Shown: positions 45,481 to 53,325 of the stretch, one piece after another | Layout of the letters: each line of letters begins with the position of its first letter | How positions within the stretch are numbered: position 1 is the stretch's first letter | From: CAVVJA01 sp963779485 | GTDB lineage: Bacteria > Actinomycetota > Actinomycetes > Mycobacteriales > Jatrophihabitantaceae | Assembly (NCBI GenBank): GCA_963779485.1 | Contig: CAVZYJ010000013.1 | Span: 834,796-898,795 of the forward strand | DNA length: 64,000 bases | Direction of reading: 5' to 3' | Translations under genes and position numbers: made by a program | Notes under the pieces: generated by a model | The model's database searches: none | Told to the model about the DNA's origin: nothing | The model's input: only the letters and a program-made list of their open reading frames with translations

Positions 45481-46396
45481 CAGTGCAAGTCCTCCGCGAG
45501 CGGACCCAGTGCCAGCGCCAGGAAGTAGGTGAGGGCGACGACGATGATCGTCACGCCGGTGAGCATGCCGACGAACAGCAGCCGATGGGTCGGCAGCGTG
45601 CCCTCGGATGCGGGTGTCATGCGTTGCCTGGACAACGATCCGGCCAGCCCGAGTATGAACACCATGGGCAGGAATCGTCCTAGTAACATGGTGATTCCTA
45701 GGGCGGTGTTGTACCAGGTCGTGTTGACCGATATGCCCGCGAACGCGCTGCCGTTGTTGTTTGCGGCCGACGTGAAGGCGTACAGGACTTCGGAGAAACC
45801 ATGCGGACCGGTGTTCAGCATGCCCGCCCGCTGACCCGGCAGGGCCATCGCGGTCGCGGCGCCGACCAGGACCAGCGCCGGGGTGGTGAGCAGGTACAGG
45901 GAGCACGTTCAGAAGCGTCATCGCGCCGCCCAAGCTGGTGTAGCTGTCATGGAAGCTGTTCACCGCACCGGTGGACGTAAGCGTTGTGCCGGCGGCGAAC
46001 GGCCGCTGAGTCCGGCACCCCGAATCTCGTCTCGGTACCTTCCGTACTCGCACCAACCGCGGTGGGAACGGTGCCATCGTGTGCGGTCCGGAACACGGTG
46101 ATCAGGACAACACTGGTTATCGCCAGCACCGCCATCACGGTCACAATGGCCCGGCCCTGACGGCGATCGCCGACCATGACGCCGAATGCGCGAGGCAGCG
46201 AGAAGGAGATACGCAGAAGCAGGAAGATCTCCAGCCACTTCGTCCACGTCGTCGGGTTCTCGAACGGGTGCGCGGAGTTGGTGTTGAGGAAGCCACCGCC
46301 ATTCTGGATCATTCCCGCCCCGACGAACACGATGGCGAATACCAGTGCGATCGGGAGCAGGACGCGCAGGCAGATCCACGTCAGGTCGTAGATCAC
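45480..46396 (-). pseudogene. kdpA: kdpA remnant with internal deletions and a frameshift
   Basis: Potassium-translocating subunit of the KdpFABC ATPase, about 305 of roughly 555 codons left. Recognisable are ICLRVLLPIALVFAIVF, SAHPFENPTTWTKWLEIFLL, TLTSTGAVNSFHDSYTSLGG and the C-terminal NNNGSAFAGISVNTTWYNTA. The N-terminal third is missing; IQN joins GGGF directly (about 35 codons lost, in frame, near 46302). A frame change lies near 45978, and LLNV joins LYLLTTPALVL near 45900 with about 80 codons lost. No functional product is expected. Confidence 0.85.
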
Positions 46397-46452
46397 CCGT
46401 TCCGTCCGAAGATGCCCGCGATGGTCAACGCTACGAACAGCACGTCACCCAC
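46393..46452 (-). pseudogene. kdpF: possible kdpF start remnant
   Basis: A strong Shine-Dalgarno (AAGGAGG, 46461-46467) lies 8 bases before GTG 46452. The first 12 codons read VGDVLFVALTIA, compatible with the single helix of KdpF, then run into sequence leading to the kdpA remnant. The call depends on location and hydrophobicity. Confidence 0.4.
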
Positions 46453-46699
46453 GACGATGGCCTCCTTGTGGGCATCCCGGATCCGAGGTCGAACGCCACG
46501 GACCGCCGAACGCAGTGCCGCCGGCTCACTGAGTGAAACGGCGACAGAGGTCGCGACGCGGTTTGCGCCGCGACCTCACGGATTCGTCACGAACCCTCGC
46601 GGTTTGGCTACGCGATGGGGTGCCGGTGCGAACCGGTCACGTCGCGGCGACCGGTGTTAGGGCGTGGCGCTTAGGCGCTCGGCGGCCTAGCGTGAACCC

Positions 46700-46840
46700 A
46701 TGGGAGACATTGGTGACGAGCGTCGCCGCATCGAGGTACTTCCGCTGACAGAGCCGGACCGCGTCGAAGAGCATCCCCCGGCGCGCTCCCCCGCGTCTGA
46801 GCCGGCGGAGCCAGTTCGAGAGCCACAACCCAGCTCGTAG
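46700..46840 (+). CDS. small acidic hypothetical protein
   Basis: A 46-residue frame starting with ATG 46700 (MGDIGDERRRIEVLPLTEPD) and ending in a Pro/Glu/Ala-rich tail. It ends 14 bp before the next gene. The N-terminus, with its ordered charged and hydrophobic residues, looks like a real small protein rather than a random frame, but I do not recognise a family. It is divergent from the kdp remnants. Confidence 0.5.
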   Translation: MGDIGDERRRIEVLPLTEPDRVEEHPPARSPASEPAEPVREPQPSS

Positions 46841-46854
46841 CCGCGGCGACGGTC

Positions 46855-47685
46855 ATGGATGCGTTCGCAGGGTTCGAGCCACAGGTCGGCGAGATCCGAG
46901 CCGTGCGCAGCTTCCGGGTGGGCCCGGATGGAACGCTGTACCCGCTGTTCAGCGATCAGGCCTGGGTCGACGGAACCAACACGGCCCGATGTCGCGTCAC
47001 CCCCGACGATCCTGACCATGCGGCGCCGGATCCCGAGTGCACCTGCGGCTTCTACGCCTACGCGTCCGCTCGTGCCGCCGACGAGTATCCCCATGCGCGT
47101 CATGTTCTCGCGGTCGTCGCCTGCTGGGGCCGGGTCATCGCCGGCTCGCGCGGCGTCCGGGCCGGGAAGGCCCGCATCGAGGCGGTCTGGATGTCGCCGA
47201 AGGTGCCGGAGTACCTACGCCATGCGGTCACGGCCCGCTATCCGTCCGCGGTCGTGGAGTCGGATGTGGACCGGCTGCTCGAGGAGCATCCACCGAGCGA
47301 GCTGTCCTGCTACGACCCCCAGCCGCCACGCGAGCCTCCGGCCCGGCGGGTGGCGACACGGGTCGCGGTGGGCGTCGCTCTGTTCAGCGGCGTATTGCCG
47401 CAGCAGTGGCTCGGCGGCACTCGCAGCGCGTACCTGCTGTGGAGTCTGGAAGTGCTCGCACTCATCACCGCGGCCGTCGTCATACGGATCCGACATCGAG
47501 ACGCCGTGGCCCGCCGACGGGTCCTCGTTCTCGGCACGGCCGCCCTGTGGGTCGTCGCGCCACTCGCGGGCGCGGCGGGCGTGCTCCTCCTGCGGCTGCC
47601 ATTGCTCCAGCTGACCGCGCTCGCGCTCGCGCAGCGTGCCACCCTGTTTCGATCGGCGCGCTCGTTTCCGGCCGAGATCGGCTGA
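46855..47685 (+). CDS. hypothetical membrane protein with N-terminal cysteine domain
   Basis: A 276-residue protein. The N-terminal 155 residues form a soluble domain with ARCRVT and CTCGFYAYASARAADEYPHA (a pattern seen in uncharacterised actinobacterial proteins) and WGRVIAGSRGVRAGKARIEA. The C-terminal 110 residues contain three or four hydrophobic helices (VAVGVALFSGVLPQQWLG, LEVLALITAAVVIRI, LGTAALWVVAPLAGAAG). Function unknown. It ends 9 bp before kdpE, and the two are probably co-transcribed. Confidence 0.65.
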   Translation: MDAFAGFEPQVGEIRAVRSFRVGPDGTLYPLFSDQAWVDGTNTARCRVTPDDPDHAAPDPECTCGFYAYASARAADEYPHARHVLAVVACWGRVIAGSRGVRAGKARIEAVWMSPKVPEYLRHAVTARYPSAVVESDVDRLLEEHPPSELSCYDPQPPREPPARRVATRVAVGVALFSGVLPQQWLGGTRSAYLLWSLEVLALITAAVVIRIRHRDAVARRRVLVLGTAALWVVAPLAGAAGVLLLRLPLLQLTALALAQRATLFRSARSFPAEIG

Positions 47686-47694
47686 CCGAACGGC

Positions 47695-48372
47695 GTGCCT
47701 CGAGTCCTCCTCGTCGACGACGAGCCCACGTTGCTGCGAGCGCTGGCAATGAACTTCACGGCGCGCGACTACGAGGTCGTCCAGGCCCGCACCGGCACTG
47801 AAGCGCTCACCGCAGCCGCGCGCGATCGGCTTGACCTCATCGTCCTGGATCTCGGGCTGCCTGACGTTTCCGGTGTCGACGTGATCCGCGGCGTGCGTGC
47901 CCATGCCGAGACCCCGATCATCGTGCTCTCGGCCCGGGTGGGCAGCCCGGACAAGGTGCAGGCACTCGACCTCGGGGCGGATGACTACGTCACCAAGCCG
48001 TTCAGCATGCAGGAGCTGCTAGCTCGGGTGCGCGCAGTGACTCGCCGGGCGGAGCCTGCGGTCGGCGCGGCGCCGATCCAGCTCGGAGACATCACCGTCG
48101 ACCTCGCAGCCACCACCGCCACCCGGTCCACCGGCGAGCGCATCCACCTCACGCCGACCGAATGGCATCTACTGGCGGCGCTCATGCGCCAACCCGGCCG
48201 GCTCGTCTCGTCGCGCGTGCTGCTGACCGATTTGCGCGGGGCGCCCGAGCACACCGATCCCAGCTACCTGCGGATCTTCATGGCCCAGCTTCGGCGCAAG
48301 CTCGAGCCGGAACCCGGTCGGCCGCGATATCTGATCACCGAGCCTGGGATGGGTTACCGCTTTCAGCCGTAG
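47695..48372 (+). CDS. kdpE: response regulator KdpE-like (OmpR family)
   Basis: A 225-residue regulator. The receiver has VLLVDDEPTLLRALAMN, the phospho-Asp in DLIVLDLGLPDVSGVDVIRG and Lys in DDYVTKPFSMQELLARV. The winged helix has LTPTEWHLLAALMRQPGRLV and LRIFMAQLRRKLEPEP, ending LITEPGMGYRFQP. This end, with TEWHLL and RPRYLITEPGMGYR, is typical of KdpE. The position near kdpD supports the call, although kdpE is on the opposite strand and not in the usual kdpDE operon. GTG 47695 is the start. Confidence 0.85.
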   Translation: MPRVLLVDDEPTLLRALAMNFTARDYEVVQARTGTEALTAAARDRLDLIVLDLGLPDVSGVDVIRGVRAHAETPIIVLSARVGSPDKVQALDLGADDYVTKPFSMQELLARVRAVTRRAEPAVGAAPIQLGDITVDLAATTATRSTGERIHLTPTEWHLLAALMRQPGRLVSSRVLLTDLRGAPEHTDPSYLRIFMAQLRRKLEPEPGRPRYLITEPGMGYRFQP

Positions 48373-48482
48373 GGCGGGGGCGGGTTCACCGCCGTCGCCT
48401 GGCCCTGGCGCCGCGCTCCCGGCGACACGCCACTGCCCGCATCCTGTCGCGCTCTTTGCGCGGTTCGGCAGACTAGGTCACT

Positions 48483-49694
48483 GTGAGCGCCGGCCATCGT
48501 CTGCGAGCCCTGCTGGGCCGCACGGTGTCCAAGGCGTGGCACGACCGGATTCTGGGCCTGTCCGCGGAGGCCGCCTTCTGGCAATTGCTCAGCTTGCCGC
48601 CCCTCATCCTGGCCGGCCTCGCCTCACTCGGGTATGTGGCCGACTGGTTCGGTCCCGACACGGTGACCCGGGTGCAGGCCCAGATCGAATCGGCTCTGAG
48701 CCGCGGGTTCAGCGCCGAGTTCGTCAACCAGACCATCGCCCCGACACTCAACGAGGTGCTGCACGGACCGCGCGCCGGCCTCATCAGCATCGGCTTCATC
48801 CTCGCGCTGTGGGCCGGATCTTCGGGCACCGCGACCTACGTCAACACGATCACGATTGCCTACGACATGCGCGAGCAGCGCGGTGCCGTCCGCAGCCGGC
48901 TGCTGGCTCTGGGCCTGTTTCTCGGCACGGTGCTGATCGGCGTGATCGCGCTGCCGCTCCTTGTGCTCAGCCCGAGCCTGGTCATCAACTTGTTTCCGGT
49001 CGACGCCCGGGACACCGCCCGTTCGGTCGTGAACGGCGCCTATTACCCCACGCTCGTCGTCCTCTTGTTGATCGGTCTGACGACCCTCTATCACCTCGCG
49101 CCACCGCGCCGCCTGCCGTGGCGCCGTGGCGTGCCGGGCGCGGTGCTGGCCTTCGCGGTGTTCTTCGGCGGCGCGGCTGGTTTGCGTAGCTACATCACCT
49201 TCATCGTCCGGCAGAGCCATGCCTACGGGTCGCTGGCCGCTCCGATCGCAGCACTCCTGTTCCTGTTCATCCTGGCGCTCGGCGTGCTGCTCGGCGCGGA
49301 GTTCAACGCCGCCATCGAATATATGTGGCCCTCGCCGGCGCGCCGTCCCCGCTCACTGCACCCGCGGCGCTGGGTGCGCCTCGACAAGGCGTCGCCGATG
49401 TCTGGGCCGGAAGCCACGGGACCGCCGACGCTCGCGCCCGCGGCATCACCTGCGCCCGACCCCGCGATACCGTCGCCGGGCGACGCCGCACTGCCAGCGT
49501 CGCGCGACCTCGCGGGAACGTCACAGCTCGACCCCACGGCGACGCGACCGCCCGACCCCCCGGTCCCGCCACCCACTCCGTCAGCAATCGGCGTTGCTGC
49601 CGGCGGGGACGGTGCGGTTGGGTCCGCGCCGTTCCGGTTCGGGCGCCGCCGCCGTCAGCCGTCCGACCCGCCGCCCGGCGGCAGGCGGTCGTAG
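48483..49694 (+). CDS. YihY/BrkB family membrane protein
   Basis: A 403-residue protein. The first 290 residues are the YihY/UPF0761 domain with six transmembrane helices: LSAEAAFWQLLSLPPLILAG, AGLISIGFILALWAGSSGTA, LGLFLGTVLIGVIALPLLVL and others. The C-terminal 110 residues are a Pro/Ala/Thr-rich, probably disordered tail. The family was named after ribonuclease BN in error, and its role is uncertain. GTG 48483 is the start. It ends inside the convergent DUF3039 gene (40-bp overlap). Confidence 0.85.
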   Translation: MSAGHRLRALLGRTVSKAWHDRILGLSAEAAFWQLLSLPPLILAGLASLGYVADWFGPDTVTRVQAQIESALSRGFSAEFVNQTIAPTLNEVLHGPRAGLISIGFILALWAGSSGTATYVNTITIAYDMREQRGAVRSRLLALGLFLGTVLIGVIALPLLVLSPSLVINLFPVDARDTARSVVNGAYYPTLVVLLLIGLTTLYHLAPPRRLPWRRGVPGAVLAFAVFFGGAAGLRSYITFIVRQSHAYGSLAAPIAALLFLFILALGVLLGAEFNAAIEYMWPSPARRPRSLHPRRWVRLDKASPMSGPEATGPPTLAPAASPAPDPAIPSPGDAALPASRDLAGTSQLDPTATRPPDPPVPPPTPSAIGVAAGGDGAVGSAPFRFGRRRRQPSDPPPGGRRS

Positions 49695-49894
49695 ATCTCC
49701 TGGCACCGGGGACACACGGGCGAGCCCGGCTTCGGCGCCTTCGTCACCGGAAACACCTCGCCGCACAAGGCTTGCACCATCGTGCCGAGCACGGCACTCT
49801 CGGCGATTTTCGCCTTTCGCACGTAGTGAAAGAGCTCGTCGCCGGTGTCGGCGTCGGACGTTTTCGGCGACTGGAGACTCTCAGTGCTCGTCAC
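49655..49894 (-). CDS. DUF3039 domain-containing protein
   Basis: A 79-residue actinobacterial protein starting with GTG 49894. The core GDELFHYVRKAKIAESAV and the cysteine motifs ALCGEVF and CPRCQEIYD are typical of DUF3039; the cysteines may bind zinc. Function unknown. Its 3' end overlaps the YihY-like gene by 40 bp, within that gene's disordered tail. Confidence 0.87.
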   Translation of the reverse strand: MTSTESLQSPKTSDADTGDELFHYVRKAKIAESAVLGTMVQALCGEVFPVTKAPKPGSPVCPRCQEIYDRLPPGGGSDG

Positions 49895-49949
49895 AGGCCT
49901 GATTCTGCCACCCAGCCGAGGGCGGTCGGGCTGACGCTGCGCCCGACGT

Positions 49950-50273
49950 TCAGCCGTCGATCGTGCGGTCTTTCTCGGCTGCTGGCAACGTCCGCTCCGG
50001 CGGCGGAGAGCGATGCACCGTCAGCCGGCTGCGGTTCTTCGGCGGCCGGTCGTTGGCGATGATCACGGCACACCACGGCAGGACCGCGCCGCCCACGATG
50101 AAGGCCAGCGCCAGCCACAGCGAGACGTGGTAGACGAGAGCGGCACCAATCACGCACAGCACGCGCAGCGCCATCATGATGCCGTAGCGGCGCCTCCGGC
50201 GATCGAGCTCGTCGTCCGGATTCACCGGCGCATCGGTGATGAGCACGGGCTGGTCGCGAGGACGTCGGCTCAC
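49950..50273 (-). CDS. DUF3099 domain membrane protein
   Basis: A 107-residue protein with N-terminal ITDAPVNPDDELDRRRRRYG, two transmembrane helices (MALRVLCVIGAALVYHVSL and LALAFIVGGAVLPWCAVII) and a Pro-rich tail. This matches the actinobacterial DUF3099 family, which normally lies next to DUF3039 and a sigma factor gene. GTG 50273 is the start. Confidence 0.87.
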   Translation of the reverse strand: MSRRPRDQPVLITDAPVNPDDELDRRRRRYGIMMALRVLCVIGAALVYHVSLWLALAFIVGGAVLPWCAVIIANDRPPKNRSRLTVHRSPPPERTLPAAEKDRTIDG

Positions 50274-50418
50274 ATCTCATGAATACACCTCATGGCGTCC
50301 CCATGGCGGGTCCACGCCGCCCGACGGATGGCCGGCCAACGACACTTGGTCACGATGGGCCACCATCAGCACCGCAGCCTCCGACGGAGGTTCCTGACAT
50401 CGAGAAGCGAGGATGCCG

Positions 50419-50844
50419 GTGCGAGCGCTCCTGCAGCGAGTACGGGGAGCGTCGGTCAGTGTCGACGGCCAGACTGTCGGGGCTATCGGGGTCGGCCTGG
50501 TCGCCCTCATCGGGGTCACGCACACTGACACGGACGCCGAAGCGGCGAAGTTGGCGCGCAAGGTTCACGAGGTTCGGTTGCTACGCAACGAGCAATCGAT
50601 CGCGGACGTCCCCGAGTCCGCGGTCCTGGTTGTGAGCCAGTTCACACTGTATGGAGACGGGAGCAAGGGGCGACGTCCGACCTGGTCGGCGGCGGCCGGC
50701 CGCCAGGTCGCCGAACCGCTGGTCGAGGCGTTCGCCAGCGCCTTGCGGGCGCGTGGCGCCCGCGTGGCCACCGGAGTCTTCGGTGGGGATATGCGGCTCA
50801 GCCTCGTCAACGACGGCCCGGTAACGCTGCTGCTCGAGGTCTGA
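50419..50844 (+). CDS. dtd: D-aminoacyl-tRNA deacylase Dtd
   Basis: A 141-residue Dtd, which hydrolyses D-amino acids wrongly loaded on tRNA. VRALLQRVRGASVSVDG is the conserved N-terminus, SQFTLYGD the catalytic motif (about residues 75-82) and the C-terminal FGGDMRLSLVNDGPVT carries the GP motif that positions the substrate. GTG 50419 is preferred, with GAGG 6 bases upstream and a start matching family MRALVQRV; ATG 50413 is two codons earlier. Confidence 0.93.
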   Translation: MRALLQRVRGASVSVDGQTVGAIGVGLVALIGVTHTDTDAEAAKLARKVHEVRLLRNEQSIADVPESAVLVVSQFTLYGDGSKGRRPTWSAAAGRQVAEPLVEAFASALRARGARVATGVFGGDMRLSLVNDGPVTLLLEV

Positions 50845-50985
50845 TCTCGCTGTGTGACCGCCCCTCGCCTGGTCGCAAAAGGCACACGGGCGGGACTCCC
50901 GAGGCGCCGCCCGAGCTGGGTCATGTGCGTCCGCTTTACTAGCTGTGGCCACGCTGAGAGAGTTGTTACCTGGCCCGGTTGGCGG

Positions 50986-51010
50986 GGAACACCAACGTCG
51001 GCTGAACGTT
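50986..51010 (+). promoter_or_regulatory. ECF-type (SigE/SigH-like) promoter upstream of sigB
   Basis: GGAAC (50986-50990) is followed after 17 bases by GTT (51008-51010), matching the GGAAC-N16/18-GTT pattern of stress ECF sigma factors. It lies about 80 bp before the sigB start. In mycobacteria sigB is transcribed from such a promoter. Confidence 0.5.
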
Positions 51011-51090
51011 TGTATTAGTGAACCTTCCGGACCGCTTGCCACGAAATGTGGTATGGCCCGCAGTATCAAGAACTAGGTGGTCGTGTCTCT

Positions 51091-52350
51091 GTGACAACGT
51101 CTCGTACTGCCGGTGTCCACGCGAGTGGACGCTCCGGCTCCGGTCGCGAGCCTCGCATCGCGACGCGCGGACATCGTTCCGCGCGTCCGGCGACGCCCGC
51201 GACCGAGTCCACCGCGCCTCGACCGGTCGAGGACGCGGTGGTGATCGTCGATGCCGACCGGCCGCTCGTCGCCGAGCTGAAGGCAGCCGAGCGGCCGCCA
51301 TCGGCGGATGGCTTCGCCGAGTCTGCGGACGGTCTTCCGGAGACGCTCGACGGCCCTGATGCCGCAGCGCTCGCGGTCGACACCGAGGACGATGCGACGG
51401 TGGCGCCGAGTGCGACCCTTGCCGACCTGGACGAGGCGGCTACGTCTGCCGACCTGGTGCGGGTCTACCTGAACGAGATCGGCAAGGTGGCCTTGCTCAC
51501 CGCGGCCGACGAGGTCGAGCTGGCCAAGCGCATCGAGGCCGGGCTCTACGCCGAGCATCTGTTGACCGCCTCGAACTCGTTCAGCGCGGCCCGTCGCCGC
51601 GACCTGCGAGCACTGGTCATCGACGGCAGCCGGGCCAAGGACCACCTGCTTCGAGCGAACCTTCGGCTGGTGGTCTCCCTCGCCAAGCGATACACCGGGC
51701 ACGGCATGCCCTTCCTGGACCTCATCCAGGAGGGCAACCTCGGTCTTATCCGGGCCGTCGAGAAGTTCGACTACACCAAGGGCTTCAAGTTCTCGACCTA
51801 CGCGACCTGGTGGATCCGGCAGGCGATCAGCCGCGCTATGGCCGATCAGTCCCGCACGATCCGCCTACCGGTCCATCTCGTCGAGCAGGTCAACAAGCTG
51901 CAGCGGCTGCGCCGCGAGATGAACCAGAGCCTGGGCCGCGAGGCGACCGACGCTGAGCTCGCCGCCGAGCTCGACGTCGCCGAGGACCGAATTCGGGAGC
52001 TCATCGATCTCTCGCGGGACCTGGTCAGCCTGGACCAGACCGTCGGCACGGACGACGACGCGGCGCTCGGTGACTTCATCGCCGACGACACCGCTCCGGC
52101 GGCCGAGGCTGCGGTCGAGGCCGGGCTCATGCGTACCCAGCTGCGTTCCGTGCTCGGGACACTGGAGGCTCGCGAGGCCGCCGTGGTGCGGATGCGGTAC
52201 GGACTCGACGACGGTCAGCCTCGCACGTTGGATGAGATCGGCCGCGCCTTCAAGCTCTCGCGGGAGCGCATCCGGCAGATCGAGCGCGAGACGATGGCCA
52301 AGCTGCGTCACCCATCGCGCGCCCAGGCCCTGCGCGACTACCTGGAGTAG
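51091..52350 (+). CDS. sigB: SigB-type primary-like RNA polymerase sigma factor (group 2)
   Basis: A 419-residue sigma factor closely related to sigA of this window. Its N-terminus is different and shorter. Region 1.2 (LVRVYLNEIGKVALLTAADE) is followed by region 2 (NLRLVVSLAKRYTGHGMPFL, FSTYATWWIRQAISRAMAD), region 3, and region 4 (MRYGLDDGQPRTLDEIG, LSRERIRQIERE), ending KLRHPSRAQALRDYLE. GTG 51091 is chosen, with AGGTGG upstream; the longer frame to 51046 is not supported. Placement with dtxR is the arrangement seen around sigB in other actinobacteria. Confidence 0.9.
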   Translation: MTTSRTAGVHASGRSGSGREPRIATRGHRSARPATPATESTAPRPVEDAVVIVDADRPLVAELKAAERPPSADGFAESADGLPETLDGPDAAALAVDTEDDATVAPSATLADLDEAATSADLVRVYLNEIGKVALLTAADEVELAKRIEAGLYAEHLLTASNSFSAARRRDLRALVIDGSRAKDHLLRANLRLVVSLAKRYTGHGMPFLDLIQEGNLGLIRAVEKFDYTKGFKFSTYATWWIRQAISRAMADQSRTIRLPVHLVEQVNKLQRLRREMNQSLGREATDAELAAELDVAEDRIRELIDLSRDLVSLDQTVGTDDDAALGDFIADDTAPAAEAAVEAGLMRTQLRSVLGTLEAREAAVVRMRYGLDDGQPRTLDEIGRAFKLSRERIRQIERETMAKLRHPSRAQALRDYLE

Positions 52351-52436
52351 CCAGACCGGGAACGCTCGGAGTGCAGGCTCCGTGACCTGCTGTGGCTCTA
52401 CTATGTGAGCAGTCACCGCTGAAAGAGGGGCCGCTC

Positions 52437-53161
52437 GTGAGCCACCACAGCGAGCTCATCGACACGACCGAGATGTATCTGCGGACCGTGTACGAGCTGG
52501 AAGAAGAGGGTGTGGTTCCTCTTCGTGCCCGCATCGCCGAGCGGCTCAACCAGAGCGGCCCCACGGTGAGCCAGACGGTCGCGCGCATGGAGCGGGACGG
52601 GCTGCATCCACGTCGCCGACGATCGCCACCTGCAACTCACCGACCAGGGGCGGCGCGAGGCGGTCGCCGTCATGCGCAAGCATCGCCTCGCCGAGCGTCT
52701 GCTCGCCGACGTGATCGGTCTGGAGTGGGAGCAGGTCCACATCGAGGCGTGCCGGTGGGAGCACGTCATGAGCGATGCCGTCGAGCGTCGCATTGTCGCT
52801 CTCGTCGACAAACCCCTCGTCTGCCCCCACGGCAACCCGATCCCCGGTCTCGAAGAACTCGGGCTGCCGTTCGCCGCGGCCGAATCGACGGACCCTCTGC
52901 TCAGCCTCACCGAGGCCGCCCAGACGGCCGGGACGGCGATCATCGTCGACCGGATCAGCGAGCAGCTCCAGCCGGACGCCGGCGGTGATGAAGCGACTGA
53001 GCACGGCCGGTGTGCTACCCGGCCGGCGGGTGCAGGTCTCGCCGACCGCCGACGGTGTCACGGTCGAGGCAGACGGCGAGCGCACCACGCTGCGCCGCAG
53101 CGAGAGCGACCATATCTTCGTGCGGCTCGCGACATCATCGGTCGGCCAGCGCGTCGCCTGA
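52437..53161 (+). pseudogene. DtxR/IdeR family metal-dependent repressor, frame broken twice
   Basis: Iron (or manganese) dependent regulator of about 240 codons. It starts VSHHSELIDTTEMYLRTVYE at GTG 52437 with AAAGAGGGG upstream and continues RLNQSGPTVSQTVARMERDG. The frame moves by one base near 52605 (into HVADDRHLQLTDQGR) and again near 52985 (into VMKRLSTAGVLPG). The middle part has metal ligand regions ACRWEHVMSDAVERRI and CPHGNPIPG; the end carries an SH3-like domain. Adjacent to sigB, as in corynebacteria and mycobacteria, where dtxR/ideR lies beside it. Confidence 0.85.
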
Positions 53162-53325
53162 GTTCCGATCCGCCGTATCGGTTGCTGACGGTGACGGCCG
53201 CTAGACTGTGAGATCGGTTCACGGGCCGCCGCTGTCTCGTCGACCGACGGCCCGCCCAGCCGGATACCGCCCATCCGCGCCCGGCCGTCACCCCAGCCAG
53301 AGAACATCCGCCGAAAGGGTGGTAG

